Part shown: piece by piece, positions 1-11,600 of the stretch
How positions within the stretch are numbered: position 1 is the first letter of the stretch
How the letters are laid out: each line of letters starts with the position of its first letter
Assembly (NCBI GenBank): GCA_032622095.1
Contig: CP136062.1
Span: 139,704,351 to 139,768,350, forward strand
From: Siphonodentalium dalli
Taxonomy: Eukaryota; Mollusca; Scaphopoda; Gadilida; Siphonodentaliidae
Direction: 5' to 3'
DNA: 64,000 bases
Position numbers and translations under genes: made by a program
Notes under the pieces: generated by a model
Databases searched by the model: none
What the model was told of the DNA's origin: nothing
What the model saw: the letters and a program-made list of their open reading frames with translations, nothing else

Positions 1-1341
1 TACTAAAACTAGCTAAGATTTTGGGATGGAGAGATGCTAGTATTTAGTCCGAGATCGCGTGCATAGCCTTCTTATGACACGAGTTACGCCCAGGATCTGT
101 GGCGGGAATCTGTGGTGTATTTTACTCGATTTACCTAACAAAGCAATACATGATGCTATATACGTCGGAAAGAGTGACATCTTATGGTCAGAATGGTGTA
201 TAATAATCTAACTTTAATGTTAAATTACACATAGAATATTCCGGTTGATTGCCACAAACATCGTTGTTTTTTCTGTTTGTTTACTTAACTGAAAGCCGAA
301 CTCAGGTTCCGAAGAACTTCGGCAATGTCCGGTGTTTGTTCTGAGTATTCTAGTTTCCGTTTCTATATATAGCGCGGGGTTTTCCGAACAAAATGGCGAA
401 AACCGATCACCGCAAAGTCCAGTTTCCAATGTGCTTTGAGAACAATTCCCGCACAAAAAAATTAAAAACTTAAAAACTTAAAAACTACCTTTCTGATCGA
501 AAGGTAGTTTTGTTGACAATTTTCGCAAGCAACTTGTCAAAATTGGAGCAAATTAGAACTCTTGTGTCTGACTTGCCATGCGTGTGATTTTCATCCATGT
601 GCATTTTGACTTTTGTGTTGATAAAATAATCGGAGAACCGAATCACACAGTTTCGAAATATAGTTCTTCCGTTTTAGTGGGACTTTTCAAACTTAAGGTT
701 AAAAATTTATACAAATTTTGTTTGATTTTTTGTGTGCTTAACAAGAGCAGTATATTGCTCTGTTCGCTTAGTATATATCTTAATTTCGCTGAAGTCCACC
801 AAATGTGGGAAATGTAGCACCATATTATTTATTCTAATGCTCGTTGTGTTTACACTGTTTTAAACTTTGAGAGGGTTGTAATTCCCCGTAATTTATTTAA
901 TGTATTACATTTATATCTTCAATGTTTAATTAATCTATTTATTTTTTATTTATTGACACACATAATTACGATTACAATGTCAGTCGAAAATCTACGGAAT
1001 ATTTTCAACGGAAAATGCCGAACACAGTTCGCGAGGTCAACTGAGTTCGCATACTTTTAAAAATTTGTAAACATTGCGGTAAATGTCTCTTTTCGCATTA
1101 AATTACCGCTCTCAATTCACAACTGATGTGGGGTTCAGATCAAATAGCATGTCTTCTGCGGAAAATATCTTTTATTGTCGCAATTGTGATATTTTATTTC
1201 ATATAATTGTGGTTTTATTTGAGCGGGTCATTAACGCTTAACTCGTGTCATAAGAAGGCTATGCGCGCGATCTCGGACTAAATACTAGCATCTCTCCATC
1301 CCAAAATCTTAGCTAGTTTTAGTACGAGAAGACTTGGACTA
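1..1341. mobile_element. Long-TIR DNA transposon (MULE-like), copy 1, left tip cut by window edge
   Basis: About 85 bases at the window start (TACTAAAACTAGCTAAGAT onward) recur inverted at about 1238-1323, and the right end continues to GAAGACTTGGACTA at 1341. A second copy at 36376-39467 has the same ends and internal sequence and shows a 9-bp target duplication, so roughly the first 16 bases of this copy lie outside the window. The interior has no transposase-like frame, so the element is non-autonomous. Relative to copy 2 it carries about 430 extra bases (roughly 390-825). Long TIRs plus a 9-bp duplication fit the Mutator/MULE superfamily; that assignment is inferred from structure alone. 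Confidence 0.8.
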
Positions 1342-1513
1342 GTGCTACCAGTCTAGGTGTACGTACATACACCCGATGGTGTTACCAGTCTAGAGGTACG
1401 TACATACCCCCGATGGTGATACCAGTCTAGAGGTACGTACATACCCCGATTGTGTTACCAGTCTAGATGTACGTACATACTCCGATGGTGTTACCAGTCT
1501 AGAGATACGCACA
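1342..1513 (+). repeat. Minisatellite, 36-37 bp unit, five copies
   Basis: Units begin at 1342, 1379, 1416, 1452 and 1488, each opening GTGNTACCAGTCTAG and containing TACGTACATAC, a self-complementary core. The array abuts the right end of the long-TIR element exactly. Confidence 0.9.
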
Positions 1514-1576
1514 ATAACTTTGTTGTCTTCATGGTCTTCTTTGTGTGGTATTTGATACAAATCGGTCTGTTATTGT

Positions 1577-2560
1577 CAGTCCTGGTTAAGTTGTCCTGCT
1601 AATTGGCTATGATAAATGCTGGCGCTGTCCTGCTTAATTAATATGCTACTGGTAGGGCAAACTGGTGCGGTTAAGAATACCGTTTTTTTTTAAACTTGTG
1701 GATTTCGCATTGTTTGGCTAATACGAACGATTTGAGAAAAAGCCAGTGTCTGTATGAAACATTCAAGAACGTAACTATTTTAATAGTATTTATAATGGCT
1801 GCGCCGGTGTTTGCAAAACGACAAGAGTAGATATCTCAAATATGGTTGGTTTGCAAAAGACAATAATTCATTATAAAACTATTTTACAATACACGTGTCT
1901 TTTGTTGTTTCATACTTAAATCCCACTTAATTTTCGAAACCCACATCACGTATATAAAATATATGCCATATTATATACCATTTGAAAGAGGAAGTTCCAA
2001 AAAATTGTATTATCATCTTATCCGGTGTAATAAACTGTGAACATGTTGATTTTGTTGAGTTACTGGCGTGTTTTTTCTATCTGCATTGTAGTCCAAATTA
2101 AATTATTTTCAATGGAGGGGGAATAACTCTCAATCTTAAAGATAGAGTTATTCCCCTTCCTTTGGAAATGCATTTTTCCGTTTGAATTCTGATGCATTCT
2201 GGGAGCCAAAAAAAAAAAGGGGGGGGGGTAAACTTTATATGTTTTCAGCTGTTTTCTATTTCTCTATGAGCATCTTCTGATGCACAGGCTTTTCAAATGG
2301 TGATGAAATATAATATTTTGATAATATTTTATGTCATAGATTGTTATATCAAGGCAAAAAAAAAAATCAATGGGTCGAAAACTACGTGGGCCTTTAAGAT
2401 GACTTTTCCCCGATTAGTTCGGATTACACAAAGATCGCGAAAATGACAACTTTGAAAAACATAACGATACTTTTTTCTTAATAGCATCAGTTTTCCCTAC
2501 CAACATCATAGCAGCTATAGGACATACCAACATCATAGCCGGATCGCGTAACCAGGGGTG
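1577..2560. mobile_element. TIR element family D, long copy
   Basis: The left end (CAGTCCTGGTTAAG, then GGCTATGAT) and the right end (GTAACCAGGGGTG at 2548-2560) are inverted matches that continue inward through GGTAGGGCAAACTG and AAGAATACCG-like segments. The family is shared with 2679-3168, which has the same ends and a shorter middle. The interior includes a hairpin (2115-2160) and no coding potential. Confidence 0.65.
2115..2160. repeat. Hairpin inside family D element
   Basis: GGGGAATAACTCT and its complement AGAGTTATTCCCC face each other across a short AT-rich loop. It sits in the middle of the longer family D copy. Confidence 0.8.
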
Positions 2561-2678
2561 ATTGCATGTGTTTGTGTCTGCATGCAGAAAGCTTGCTTGA
2601 CCTGCATAATGAAACTCGTGGCAAAGAGGAATAATTCAATATTCCAGTAATCTATATATATATATAGGTAGAGTACAC

Positions 2679-3168
2679 ACCCCTGGCCAAGTGGTCCTGC
2701 TAATGTGCTATGATGCTGGTGGGTTCTGGTGAATTGCTATGATGATGTTAGGGCAAACTGATGCTGTTAAGAAATAGTACCGTTATTTTTATTGTCATTT
2801 TCGCTGTGTTCGGATAATCTGACTATATCCATCAAAATCCATTATGTGTCTACAACATTCAAAATTAACATATACATTGCGAAATAGTTTAATACTGGTT
2901 GTATTAGTTGTTGCAAATCGACTATGCAAATCAGCTGTTGATATCGTTTTGCAAACACCAGCGCAGCCATTACTAACTTTTTCAAAAATATTTATGTTCT
3001 TGAATGTTTCATATATATAGACTAAGGCTTTTTTTTCTGAAATCGCTCAGATTAACCAAACACCATGAAAATGACAACTTTAGAAAAAATAATGGTACTT
3101 TTTCGTAACGGTATCAGTTTGCCCTAACAGCATCATACCAATGCAACAGGACCACTTGGCCAGGGGTG
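2679..3168. mobile_element. TIR element family D, short copy (about 490 bp)
   Basis: The ends ACCCCTGGCCAAGTGGTCCT and AGGACCACTTGGCCAGGGGT are perfect 20-base inverted repeats, with further inverted similarity inward (GCTATGATGCTG; TTAGGGCAAACTGATGCTG). No open frame of note. The flanks (GTACAC / GTATAC) are similar but do not form a clean duplication, so I do not assign a superfamily. Confidence 0.85.
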
Positions 3169-3497
3169 GTATACATGCAGGAGAGTGTTCTCATGCGATT
3201 TACGTTTACGGTTTATCTATGCCGATTTTGCGACGAATACGAATGGTATGACTATACCCGGCCGTCTGGGAATCGAGGGGAGATTTTATTATCGTAAGCG
3301 ACGCAAAGAGAAATCGATCACAAATGCCGCCTAAATCATGTAATCTCTAGATGGGACCTAATTATACTGTAAAATACATTATTATGGGGAACAAGTATTA
3401 ACTGAGAAATATATTTTCCAATGTCATTAAGATGTCAGCGATAACTCCAAAGAGTTCCCAGGGTTTTAAATTGTGGAAGCTACAACGACATGATCTA

Positions 3498-3626
3498 CAG
3501 TAATGCCCTAAATAATCGACTGAGAGCTTTCCGATGAATGGCAACAAGCCATATTTCCGACTAAATCCTGAAAAGTTACCCATAATTTTGCTGTGGTTAA
3601 GGAGTCGATTATTTAGGGCATTACTG
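3498..3626. mobile_element. 129-bp TA-flanked hairpin MITE (Tc1/mariner-like)
   Basis: The termini CAGTAATGCCCTAAATAATC and its complement end at 3626, with TA on both sides (3496-3497 and 3627-3628). Three relatives of 129-130 bp occur at 53125-53604 with the same CAGTAATGCCC end and TA flanks. A TA duplication is the Tc1/mariner hallmark; there is no transposase inside. Confidence 0.85.
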
Positions 3627-3700
3627 TACATTAGAACCATGTGCACAATTGTTCTAACAATGAATATGCACTGTATGCGTATAATTTGTATTTATTCCAG

Positions 3701-3841
3701 CTGAAAATCATACAGATGATTGGAGTTACCCCGGATGATTTAATCCAGAAGCACGATCTATCCAGCAAAGGATCAGCCTTGCAACACTTCTGTAACCACG
3801 CAAAAACTATCCACGAACTCCACACATCAACCAGCATGTAA
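3701..3841 (+). CDS. Possible 3'-terminal exon of an unidentified host gene
   Basis: This is the only stretch that looks like ordinary host coding sequence. A pyrimidine-rich tract ending TTTATTCCAG at 3700 makes a good splice acceptor, and the frame from CTG at 3701 runs 46 codons to TAA at 3839-3841. An AATAAA lies 19 bases later. The peptide has balanced composition and no low complexity, with pieces such as IGVTPDDLIQKHDL, then HFCNHAKTIHELHT. The open frame upstream of 3701 has no ATG start nearby, which also favours an exon. I do not recognise the protein, and no upstream exon was identified in the window. A MITE sits in the presumed intron just upstream. Confidence 0.5.
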   Translation: MKIIQMIGVTPDDLIQKHDLSSKGSALQHFCNHAKTIHELHTSTSM

Positions 3842-3859
3842 TAACATAAATTTAATGCC

Positions 3860-3865
3860 AATAAA
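3860..3865 (+). promoter_or_regulatory. Polyadenylation signal AATAAA after terminal exon
   Basis: Canonical AATAAA 19 bases after the TAA of the candidate exon, followed by T-rich sequence. It would give a very short 3' UTR. Confidence 0.5.
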
Positions 3866-3998
3866 TAACTTTATTACACTCGTTCTCCTGGCGCGTATTC
3901 TCAGTTGTAGCCAAAATATTCATGTGACTATTTCCCTGTTTGCTCTAGGTCGATCCTGTTTTCTCCCTGGAAACGAATGATTTTACGTCGGTAACTAA

Positions 3999-4405
3999 AG
4001 GTATCAATCCGATTCGATGGTCCCAATATCATCAGATTCCAACAACAAATGCCGCTTCTGTTACCAGAACCGATAAATTGACCAAAAATAATGCTAACCA
4101 CAGTCAACTACTATTGTCCAAAACGTGTTATTTATCAACATTTTGTTCAATTGTGGCTGGTTGCTGTTAGAGTTATCCATCTTCGTCCGTAATTTGGTCC
4201 GAGACCGTCGGCATGACGAATATTTGGGAGGCCGCCAAAAAGTACATATCTCGGGAAATAAAAAAATTTCAAAAACCGATATCTGATCACTCTGAGCTTT
4301 AATGGGTGGGTTCCTCGACTCGAATCAAATATTGTTTTACCCCCCCCCCCCCCCCCCCCCGAAGCCAAAGAAATGGTAATTTGGTGTCATTAATTCGATC
4401 ATGCT
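3999..4405. mobile_element. TTAA family A element, decayed copy
   Basis: The left end reads AGGTATCAATCCGATT beside CTAA, a worn version of the family end AGGTACTCAATCCG beside TTAA. The middle shares AATAATGCTAACCA, GAGTTATCCATC and CCTCGACTCGAATCAAATAT with the intact copies at 28281, 29632 and 60989. The right end is lost near 4400. A run of 21 C at 4340-4360 replaces the short CCCC tract of the other copies. Confidence 0.75.
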
Positions 4406-4949
4406 TCTTTAAGGCGACATAACCACAGGGGTCCGGGAATTCACATCTGGATTTTCGAGGAAATACCACACAGCTTGGGGGAAATGGCTTCAAAACATTT
4501 TTGGTTTTCAAAATATCAAATGTGTTCACAGCACTACCCCTTCCTTATATATTGGTCTTCATCACTAACATCCATAAAATATGATAAAGCAAAACAAGTT
4601 TGAAAAACATAAACCCAAATACAAAACCTGATCGGTTTTTTGAAGATGTCGATGTTTCCGTCCAGCATCTATAGCTATTTCTTGACACAAAAGAAACGTA
4701 TTTTCTAGCAATTCGACGCTGCCATTTGCTATAATATACTAGCTCGAACATTTTAACTTTCCGCATTCCTTATCACTCCATTGACTGTAACGTATGCAAA
4801 CTGTCATGATGGTAACAGTCCTCGAAATATCGGGTTGTATGGGGGGGGGGGGGGTCTGAAAAATAGTAAAACAAGTATCCAAGTGGAATGCATAACTGCA
4901 TGCAGTGTAGCGTATACATGGTTAAAATTGGGAGTTTTGTGTGTGCAAA

Positions 4950-6240
4950 CAAAGGGGCATAACTCAGTGACAAATGGACCTTACCGAACTTCGGAAATAA
5001 TCGATGGCTCCCATCTAGAGCTCACCCGAAGATCCATATGACGTTTGGTGGCGATTAGATGGTGGGGTGTGGTCTGTAGTGTGTGCCCAAGGATTTAGTT
5101 ATGCAAAGAGTAAAGTTCAAGATGGCTGCCGGCGGCCATGTATTTAATCGAAAATCGCTAAAATTTTATAGCTCCAATCTAGAGGTGACCCAAAACATGC
5201 CTGTGAATTTTCAATACATTTCTCCAATAAATGCGGGCTGCAGGATGTGCCGATGGATTCAAATTTGAAATCCAAGATGGCTGCTGGTGGCCATGTTTTT
5301 TTAACGAATTTCATAAAAAAATCAATGACTCCCATCTGAAGGTCACCCCGAAGATCCATATACATTTTGGTGATGTTCGCACGAGAGATGTGGTCTGCAG
5401 GGTGTGCCAAAGGATTTAGTTATGCAAAGAGCAAAATACAAGATGGTGCCGGCGGCCATGTTTTTAATCGAAAATCGTTAAAATTCGATAGCTCTATCTA
5501 GAGATGATCCTAATTATGCCTGTAAATTAACAAAACATTTCTTAAATATATGTGGGCTGCAGGGTGTGCCGATGGATTCAAATTTGAAATCAAAGATGGC
5601 TGCTAGCGGCCATGTTTTTTTAACGAATTTCACCCCGAAGATCCACATGAAGTTTGATGACGATAGGATGAGGGATGTTGTCTGTATGGTGTACCAAAGG
5701 ATTTAGTCAATCACAAAGTAAAATTCAAGATGGCTGCTGGCGGCCATGTGTTTCATCGAATATCGCTAAAATTCGATAGCTCCCATCGAGAAGTGATCCT
5801 AAACAAATCCTAAATTTTCAAAACATTTTTGGCGGCCATGATTTTTAACGAATTTCCGAGACAAAAAAAATGATGACTCCCATATAGAGGTAACCGCGAA
5901 GATCCATATAACGTTTGGTGATGATTGGATGAGGGATGCGGCCTGTACGTTGAGCCAAAGGAAATTGTGGACTGATGGACGGACGGACGCCTCGACTAAC
6001 GACAACCCATGGCAATAAAAGATATAAATTTTGGTGGCGGTCGGATGAGGGATGTGTCCTGTGGGGTGTACCAAAGGAAATTGTTGACGGACGGCCACAC
6101 ACACGGTCGGTCGGTGGTGGAGAAATTATATGGCCCTGGCTACAACACATGGCAATAGATCAAACTTTACTTTATTTGAGGTAACGAGAGGCATATCACG
6201 ATCGGCAGATGTTAACCCATCCCTTGGCGATAGTAAATTA
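4950..6240 (+). repeat. Degenerate tandem array A, ~155-160 bp unit, block 1
   Basis: Cores AAGATGGCTGC recur near 5119, 5273, 5438, 5594 and 5728, alternating with segments such as GATAGCTCCCATCTAGAGGT and AAGATCCATATGAAGTTTGG. The block ends in a GACGGACGGACG-type microsatellite, then ACATGGCAATAGATCAAAC and TTTATTTGAGGTAA. The ~160-bp core plus terminal microsatellite resembles the architecture of bivalve 'pearl' elements; that link is inference. Small open frames here are repeat-derived. Confidence 0.8.
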
Positions 6241-6817
6241 CTATGATCGGAATCATATATGAGAGTTTTGGTGTTGAATTATAGCGTATACTATTATGTA
6301 CTATTATAGACAAATGTAAATAACAAAAATTATTGGAATTTATAGGTCACTCGCATTTATATAAGAGAATGCACTGATACAGCTAAACCACCACAGCCTT
6401 GGGTTAAATGTGAAAGGTGGCCTGGACGGGTTAAGAGAGTCCAATTTAAGTTTACAATAATATTGTATCAAATTCTTCCAACAATATAGTATACAGATAA
6501 GCCACCTCACTTCTGACCCATTAATATCAATTATATAGCAGAGCTGTCAACAAATCACAAGAATTGTTTATGTTGAACACTGACTTCTCTATTAAACCAA
6601 TAACAATTATAATGACCTCAGACCATCTGAAGATATCACTCTACAGCACAGATGTCCAAGTCTATTGTTAATACCATGTGGTGTTTATTGTTGAATCTTT
6701 ATTTTAAATTAGATACCATAGCTTTCTTTATCAGATTATTTGCACATCAATTGGCATAAGAGACATCAGAAAATAATATAGCCTTATCAATAGCTAAGTA
6801 GTCGTTAGAATCGAGGT
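6241..6817. other. Unassigned AT-rich sequence
   Basis: No gene seen. A short segment near 6353-6380 (CTCGCATTTATATAAGAGAATGCACTG-like, in two parts) matches 14208-14232 at the start of array B, so part of this stretch is an old copy of that element's edge. Confidence 0.4.
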
Positions 6818-6931
6818 CCTCATTTTAATATTCATTATGACCTGACCTCGATTATAACACTGAGCGGTGATTGGCTGTTTCTACTATGTCAGTCATGGAA
6901 AGGTCAGGTCACAATGAATATTAAAATTAGG
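6818..6931. repeat. Hairpin/MITE-like inverted repeat
   Basis: 31-base arms at 6818-6848 and 6901-6931 match at 29 of 31 positions (core TTTTAATATTCATT and AATGAATATTAAAA), around a 52-base spacer. No target duplication is obvious. Confidence 0.7.
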
Positions 6932-7684
6932 AACTGTGTGACTTGACAATTTTTGTTTTTTAAGTTGGAATTATCGACAGATTTCTCCTCTATAGAAATT
7001 GTTTACTGACAATCTGTTGATTTGTATGAGTAAATAAATTATTAGCCGACAAGAAATCACTAAGTTCCAGATATTTAGTTGATCGTTTGACCGATTTTTA
7101 ATGATAGTAAACTGTTTGAGTGGTGAATTTAGAGACACATGTCGGCCATTGCTTCTGAGCCGGATAAATCCTAAAAAATACGCTCTCCGGAGACAATATT
7201 CGGTGGTTAAAATTTTATCAAATGCAACGTGTATGAATGTTTCTGATGGGAGTTTGTGGTATTTATTGAAATATGAATTCTTTGCCGATCCATCCGTGTA
7301 TATATCGTTATCATTACTGGGGTGAATGGGCTAAATTTGTGCGACTCCCGAGCGATGGTGAAACGTTGAATTTCTACAGTGCCCCTTGTCTATATAATGT
7401 TCCATTAACGCGAAGAAGGCGCGTATATAGAGGCGGCGTATATGGGATTTGCAAACGGGGGGGGGGGGGCGGACAGCGGAGCGCGTTACAGGCCCCTGTG
7501 CTCAGTCTTATTTGAACTTGCGTTGTGTTCGGAACCTGCATGGGTTCGGAACCTTGTGTTCGGTTTTTCGACGCACCCTATTTCATAATGATCCAACCAA
7601 AGTTACGACATGTAACCCGTGCAAATTGAAATTTTTGACGGACGGCGGATACCAACCCATGACAGGAGCTCAAACTTAACCAAG
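6932..7684. other. Unassigned sequence with a dispersed TGTTCGGAAC-type segment
   Basis: A 74-codon open frame at 7101-7325 has no recognisable motif and is not called. At 7498-7580, CAGTCTTATTTGAA, GTGTTCGGAACC and GGTTTTTCGACGCACCCT match 9908-10016, showing a dispersed repeat. A run of G lies near 7458-7468. Confidence 0.4.
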
Positions 7685-9805
7685 TGAGGTTGAGCTATAA
7701 ATCGTTCAAATTCGATAGCTGTCATCAAGAGGTGATCCAAAACATGCCTGTGAATTTAATGAAAGTTTCAATGACACTGTAGATAAACTTTTAGAAAGGA
7801 TAATGTCATACATTACAGTCAAATCGACTAAAATGAGCGATAAGGAATGTTAAAAGTTAAAATAAAGTACCAGTTCAAACCGAAGAGCCATATGAAGTTT
7901 GGGGTCAATTGGATAAAAATGTTGCATGTAAAATCCAAGATGGCTGCTGGCAACAATGTTTTGAGCGAATATCATTCAAATTTGATAGCTCCCATCTAGA
8001 AGTGAGCCTGAACATGTCTGTAAATTTTCAAAACATTTAATAAAAGTCAGCTGCAGTGGTGTTCCGATGGATTAAAATGTGAAATCCAAGATGGCCGATA
8101 GCATCATGTTTTTTTTAGCATGTGAAAAATGTTATGGCTCCCATCTAGTGGTCACCCGAAAGATCCATATGAATTTTAGTGATACTCCGATGAGGGATGT
8201 GGCCTGTATGGTGTGCCAAAGGATTTAGTCATGCAAATAATAAAAGCCAAGATGCCATGTTTTTATAGGAATTTCGGAAAACATAAATAGCTCCAATCTT
8301 TTTCCAATACCCTCTATATAGAGTTCACTCCGAATACCCATATGGAGTTTGGTTATGATCGGACGATGGATGTGGCCTTTATGGTGTGCAAAAGGAAATG
8401 TAAGGTGGCTGCTATGTTTTTCAACGAAATCTAGTGGTCACCCAAAAGATCCTTATAAAGATTGTTGATGATCATATGAGGGATGTGGCATGTAGGGCAT
8501 GCCCAAGGATTTAGTTATGCAAATTCAAGATGGCTGCCGGCGGCCATGTTTTTCGTCGAAAATCGTTCAAATTGGATAGCTATCAGCTAGAGGTGATCCT
8601 AAACATGCCTATTATATTTCAAAAATAATTCTCATATTTATACGGCCCGCAGGGTCTGTTAATTAATTCAAATTTGAAATTCAAGATGGCTGCTGGCGGC
8701 TATGTTTTTTAACACATTTCGGAAAATATAAATGGCTCTCATTTAGAGATCACCCCGACGGTTCATATGAAGTTTGGTGATGATCGGATGAGGGAGGCGG
8801 CCTGTATAGGGTGTGCCTGTGGATTTAATCATACAACGAGTAAAATCCGAAATGGTCATGTTTTTCGACAAAATTCGGAAAATTTTGATGGCTCCCATCT
8901 AGTGGTTACCCAAAAAATCCAAATGAAGTTTGGTGACAATCGGATGAGGGATACTGATATGTCTTCTGAAGGGTGTGCCAAAGGATTTAGTCATGCAAAG
9001 AGTAAAATCCAAGCCGGCTACCGGTCGGTAATCATAAATTGTTCAAATTCGATAGCTCCCATCTAGGTGATCATAAATATGCTTGTAAATGTTCAGAACA
9101 ATTTTCCAATAAATGTGGTCTGCGGGGTGTGCCGATGGGTTCACATTTGAAATCCAAGATGGCTGCTGGAGGCCATGTTTTTTAACACATTCCGAAGATA
9201 CATATGAAGTTTGGTGACGATGGGATGAGAGATGTGACCTGTAGGGTGTGCTAACGGATATTGTTGACGGACGGACGCATGCACAGACGATGGACGCCAA
9301 CACATGGCAATTGTTCAAGCTTGACTTTAGCTAAAACATTTCTTAAATAAATGTGCACTGACTGGGCTGCAGGGTGTACCGGTGTATTCAAATATGAAAT
9401 TCCGAAAAAGTTTGATAGCTCACAACAAGAAGTCACCACACAGATCCATATGGATGTGGCCTGTAGGGTGTGCCAAAGTAAATTGTTGACGGACGCACAG
9501 GTGGACGACACACAATGGCAAACACTTCGTCAAGTTGAGGTAATAAATGAGGACTGCAGTGATTTTAATGTAAAAAACAAGTCGGCTACTGGTGGTGGAG
9601 AAATTATGGCTCCAATCTAGAGGTCACCCGAAGATCCACATGCATTTTGGTGGCGGTCGGGTGAGGAATGTGGCCTGTGGTATGTGCCAAATGAAATTGT
9701 TGATGGACGGCCATACACAGGGTCCAGCAGTGGCGGAGAAATTATATGCTGCTGACGTCAAAACATGGCAATAGATCAAACTTTACTTTATTTGAGGTAA
9801 AAATT
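7685..9805 (+). repeat. Degenerate tandem array A, ~155-160 bp unit, block 2
   Basis: The same units as at 4950-6240: AAGATGGCTGC cores, ATAGCTCCCATCTAGA, GATCCATATGAAGTTTGG, GTGTGCCAAAGGATTTAGT. They are interrupted by GACGGACG tracts near 9266 and 9490. The block terminates with the same ACATGGCAATAGATCAAAC and TTTATTTGAGGTAA edge as block 1, so the two blocks are copies of one element type. Confidence 0.8.
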
Positions 9806-9907
9806 CATAGGTCAGATTTACCATTGTTCATGAAAACTTTGTCTCATGAGCGGTCCACCGTAAAGTCGAACACAAGTTCAAATAAGTGGAAATATAAAAC
9901 AAAATTA

Positions 9908-10016
9908 TTTCCCGAGTCTTATTTGAAATTGTGTTCGGAACATTGTGTTCGGAACATTGAACATTGTGTTCGGAACATTGTGTTCGAAACCTTGTGATCG
10001 GTTTTTCGACGCACCC
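9908..10016 (+). repeat. Short tandem TGTGTTCGGAACAT repeats in dispersed element
   Basis: Three to four imperfect copies of TGTGTTCGGAACAT, bounded by GTCTTATTTGAA and GGTTTTTCGACGCACCCT. The same boundaries enclose a shorter version at 7498-7580. Confidence 0.7.
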
Positions 10017-10239
10017 TGAAGAGCACTTATTAAAAATTCAGAGGTCTGCAGCAAACAGCTCCTGTGCGAGTACTGGTAGTTGTAACCCTAAAGCTATTCA
10101 GTTGAAATTTGCATATAATCAATTATCGGAAATGAAAGTAGTTCACGATAAAAGGAACAACTAGGTAAGACCATTCTGAACTTTGATAGGACTCTTTGGA
10201 CTGGAGCCATATATTCAGTGGAGCTATGACAACCACATG

Positions 10240-10510
10240 TAGGCGTGTACTTGCTAAATTCTGTTCTAGTTCTCATAAACTTGAAATATTGATTCTAGAG
10301 CACAAAATAAAATGTGAATTATTTGATAGATTATGAAGGACATTTCATGTTTAAATGTCCCAAGCTTCAGACATTTAGAGAACTGCTTTTGACTGATATA
10401 GATTCAAGATTTAACAATCTTATTAACCTTACAGACACACAAGTTCATCTGGATAATGAGCTCGCATGATACTTTATAGGCTCGAGAAAGACACAATCTT
10501 CTAAACTCAA
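10240..10510 (+). pseudogene. LINE C-terminal remnant
   Basis: Broken frames give SSHKLEI, then EGHFMFKCPKLQTFRELLL and RFNNLINL. This is the pattern at the end of APE-type LINE ORF2 proteins, where a cysteine pair is followed by H-x4-C and a cell of hydrophobic residues. The same order appears in the larger LINE here (DEYHFIIVCPKL at about 60030). Frame changes and stops show it is decayed. Clade cannot be set from so little. Confidence 0.55.
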
Positions 10511-10708
10511 TTAAACGCTAATTAAATTTATAATAATCAGACCTCTTGATCTAGACAAAACATGCATTCTTCTTACAGATTATGTCATGTTTCATTTAGA
10601 ATTACAGCTCATTTGATCGATAACTTATTATCATTACATGTATACAATTGGAACAGATGCACTAAATCTTTTTTCAGCCAACTTGAACTATATACTTATA
10701 CAATAGAT

Positions 10709-10858
10709 AATTTTCGGCCACATGGCCTTCTTCAGCCAAAACAAGTTATACAGGTACAATCAATCAATATTAATGTTGACTCTGGAGTCAACATTAATAT
10801 TGATTGATTGTACCTGTATAACTTGTTTTGGCTGAAGAAGGCCATGTGGCCGAAAATT
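10709..10858. repeat. Perfect 74-bp-arm palindrome with 2-base loop
   Basis: Left arm 10709-10782 and right arm 10785-10858 are exact reverse complements around the dinucleotide TG (GTTGACTC-TG-GAGTCAAC). Arms contain TCGGCCACATGGCC and CAGCCAAAACAAGTTATACA. No mismatch was found in 74 base pairs, unlike every other palindrome in the window. Confidence 0.9.
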
Positions 10859-11230
10859 TCCAATAAAAGTGTTACGTTGTTATTTGTTATATACTTGTCA
10901 TGTATAAAACTCATAACTCACCACTCCACTTAGACAAGTTACTTGTAGTTCCTTGCTTAGTTATATGTTATTGGCCCAAATAGCCCCTTAAATTTAGACC
11001 CATGATTAACATGATCTTTTAATTAAATTATGATACATCATATATTGAGACAACTTGTGCTTTCCCTTCATAACAATTTTATGGCTATCGGCAACAAGGT
11101 TACTTAATAGATTTATTATTATTGAATCATGAATCAATACCAATTATGCATATTATGCTTATTTATATACATTTTGATGTATACGAATTTCTCAACCTGT
11201 GAACCAGTGTGAAGTTGACTTGATTGTCAA

Positions 11231-11392
11231 ATAAGGATTAACTGTCATGTGGACTGTTTTTATGGAGATGTAACCGTGAGGTAAGTGGTCATAACTTGTG
11301 TAAAACCCAAAGGGTTTTACATACAAGTTATGACCACTTACACCACGGTTACATCTCCATAAACACAGTCCACATAACAGTTAATCCTTATA
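11231..11392. mobile_element. Foldback element C, uninterrupted copy
   Basis: ATAAGGATTAACTG at the left pairs with CAGTTAATCCTTAT at the right, and the arms continue through GTCATAACTTGTGTAAAACC to a small loop near 11310. A second copy begins at 34903 and is split by a TTAA element. The TTAA at 11381-11384 is the empty version of that insertion site. Homology between the copies continues for about 200 bases to the right (11393-11600). Confidence 0.85.
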
Positions 11393-11600
11393 TTTATATA
11401 CATTTAGCGAAAAAGCCACTTTTGTAAATGTATTTAAATCGAAAAGTGTATCGTGACAAAACCAGCCCAAAATATCCCATAGCACCCTTGGCAAAAGTTA
11501 ACAGGAACAATTGAAACCCGACGATTTATTAAGTCAATCCTGCGCGAATCCAAATGCGCCCAACACATTACGCGTTCGTCTTTCCAAACCCAAATGAATA
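11393..11600 (+). repeat. Sequence shared with 35632-35855
   Basis: Aligns with the segment right of the second foldback C copy (TTTATATACATTTAGC, AAAAGTGTATCGTGACAAAAC, CATTAC-CGTTCGTCTTTCCAAA). Divergence is roughly one difference in ten. No coding frame. Confidence 0.8.
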
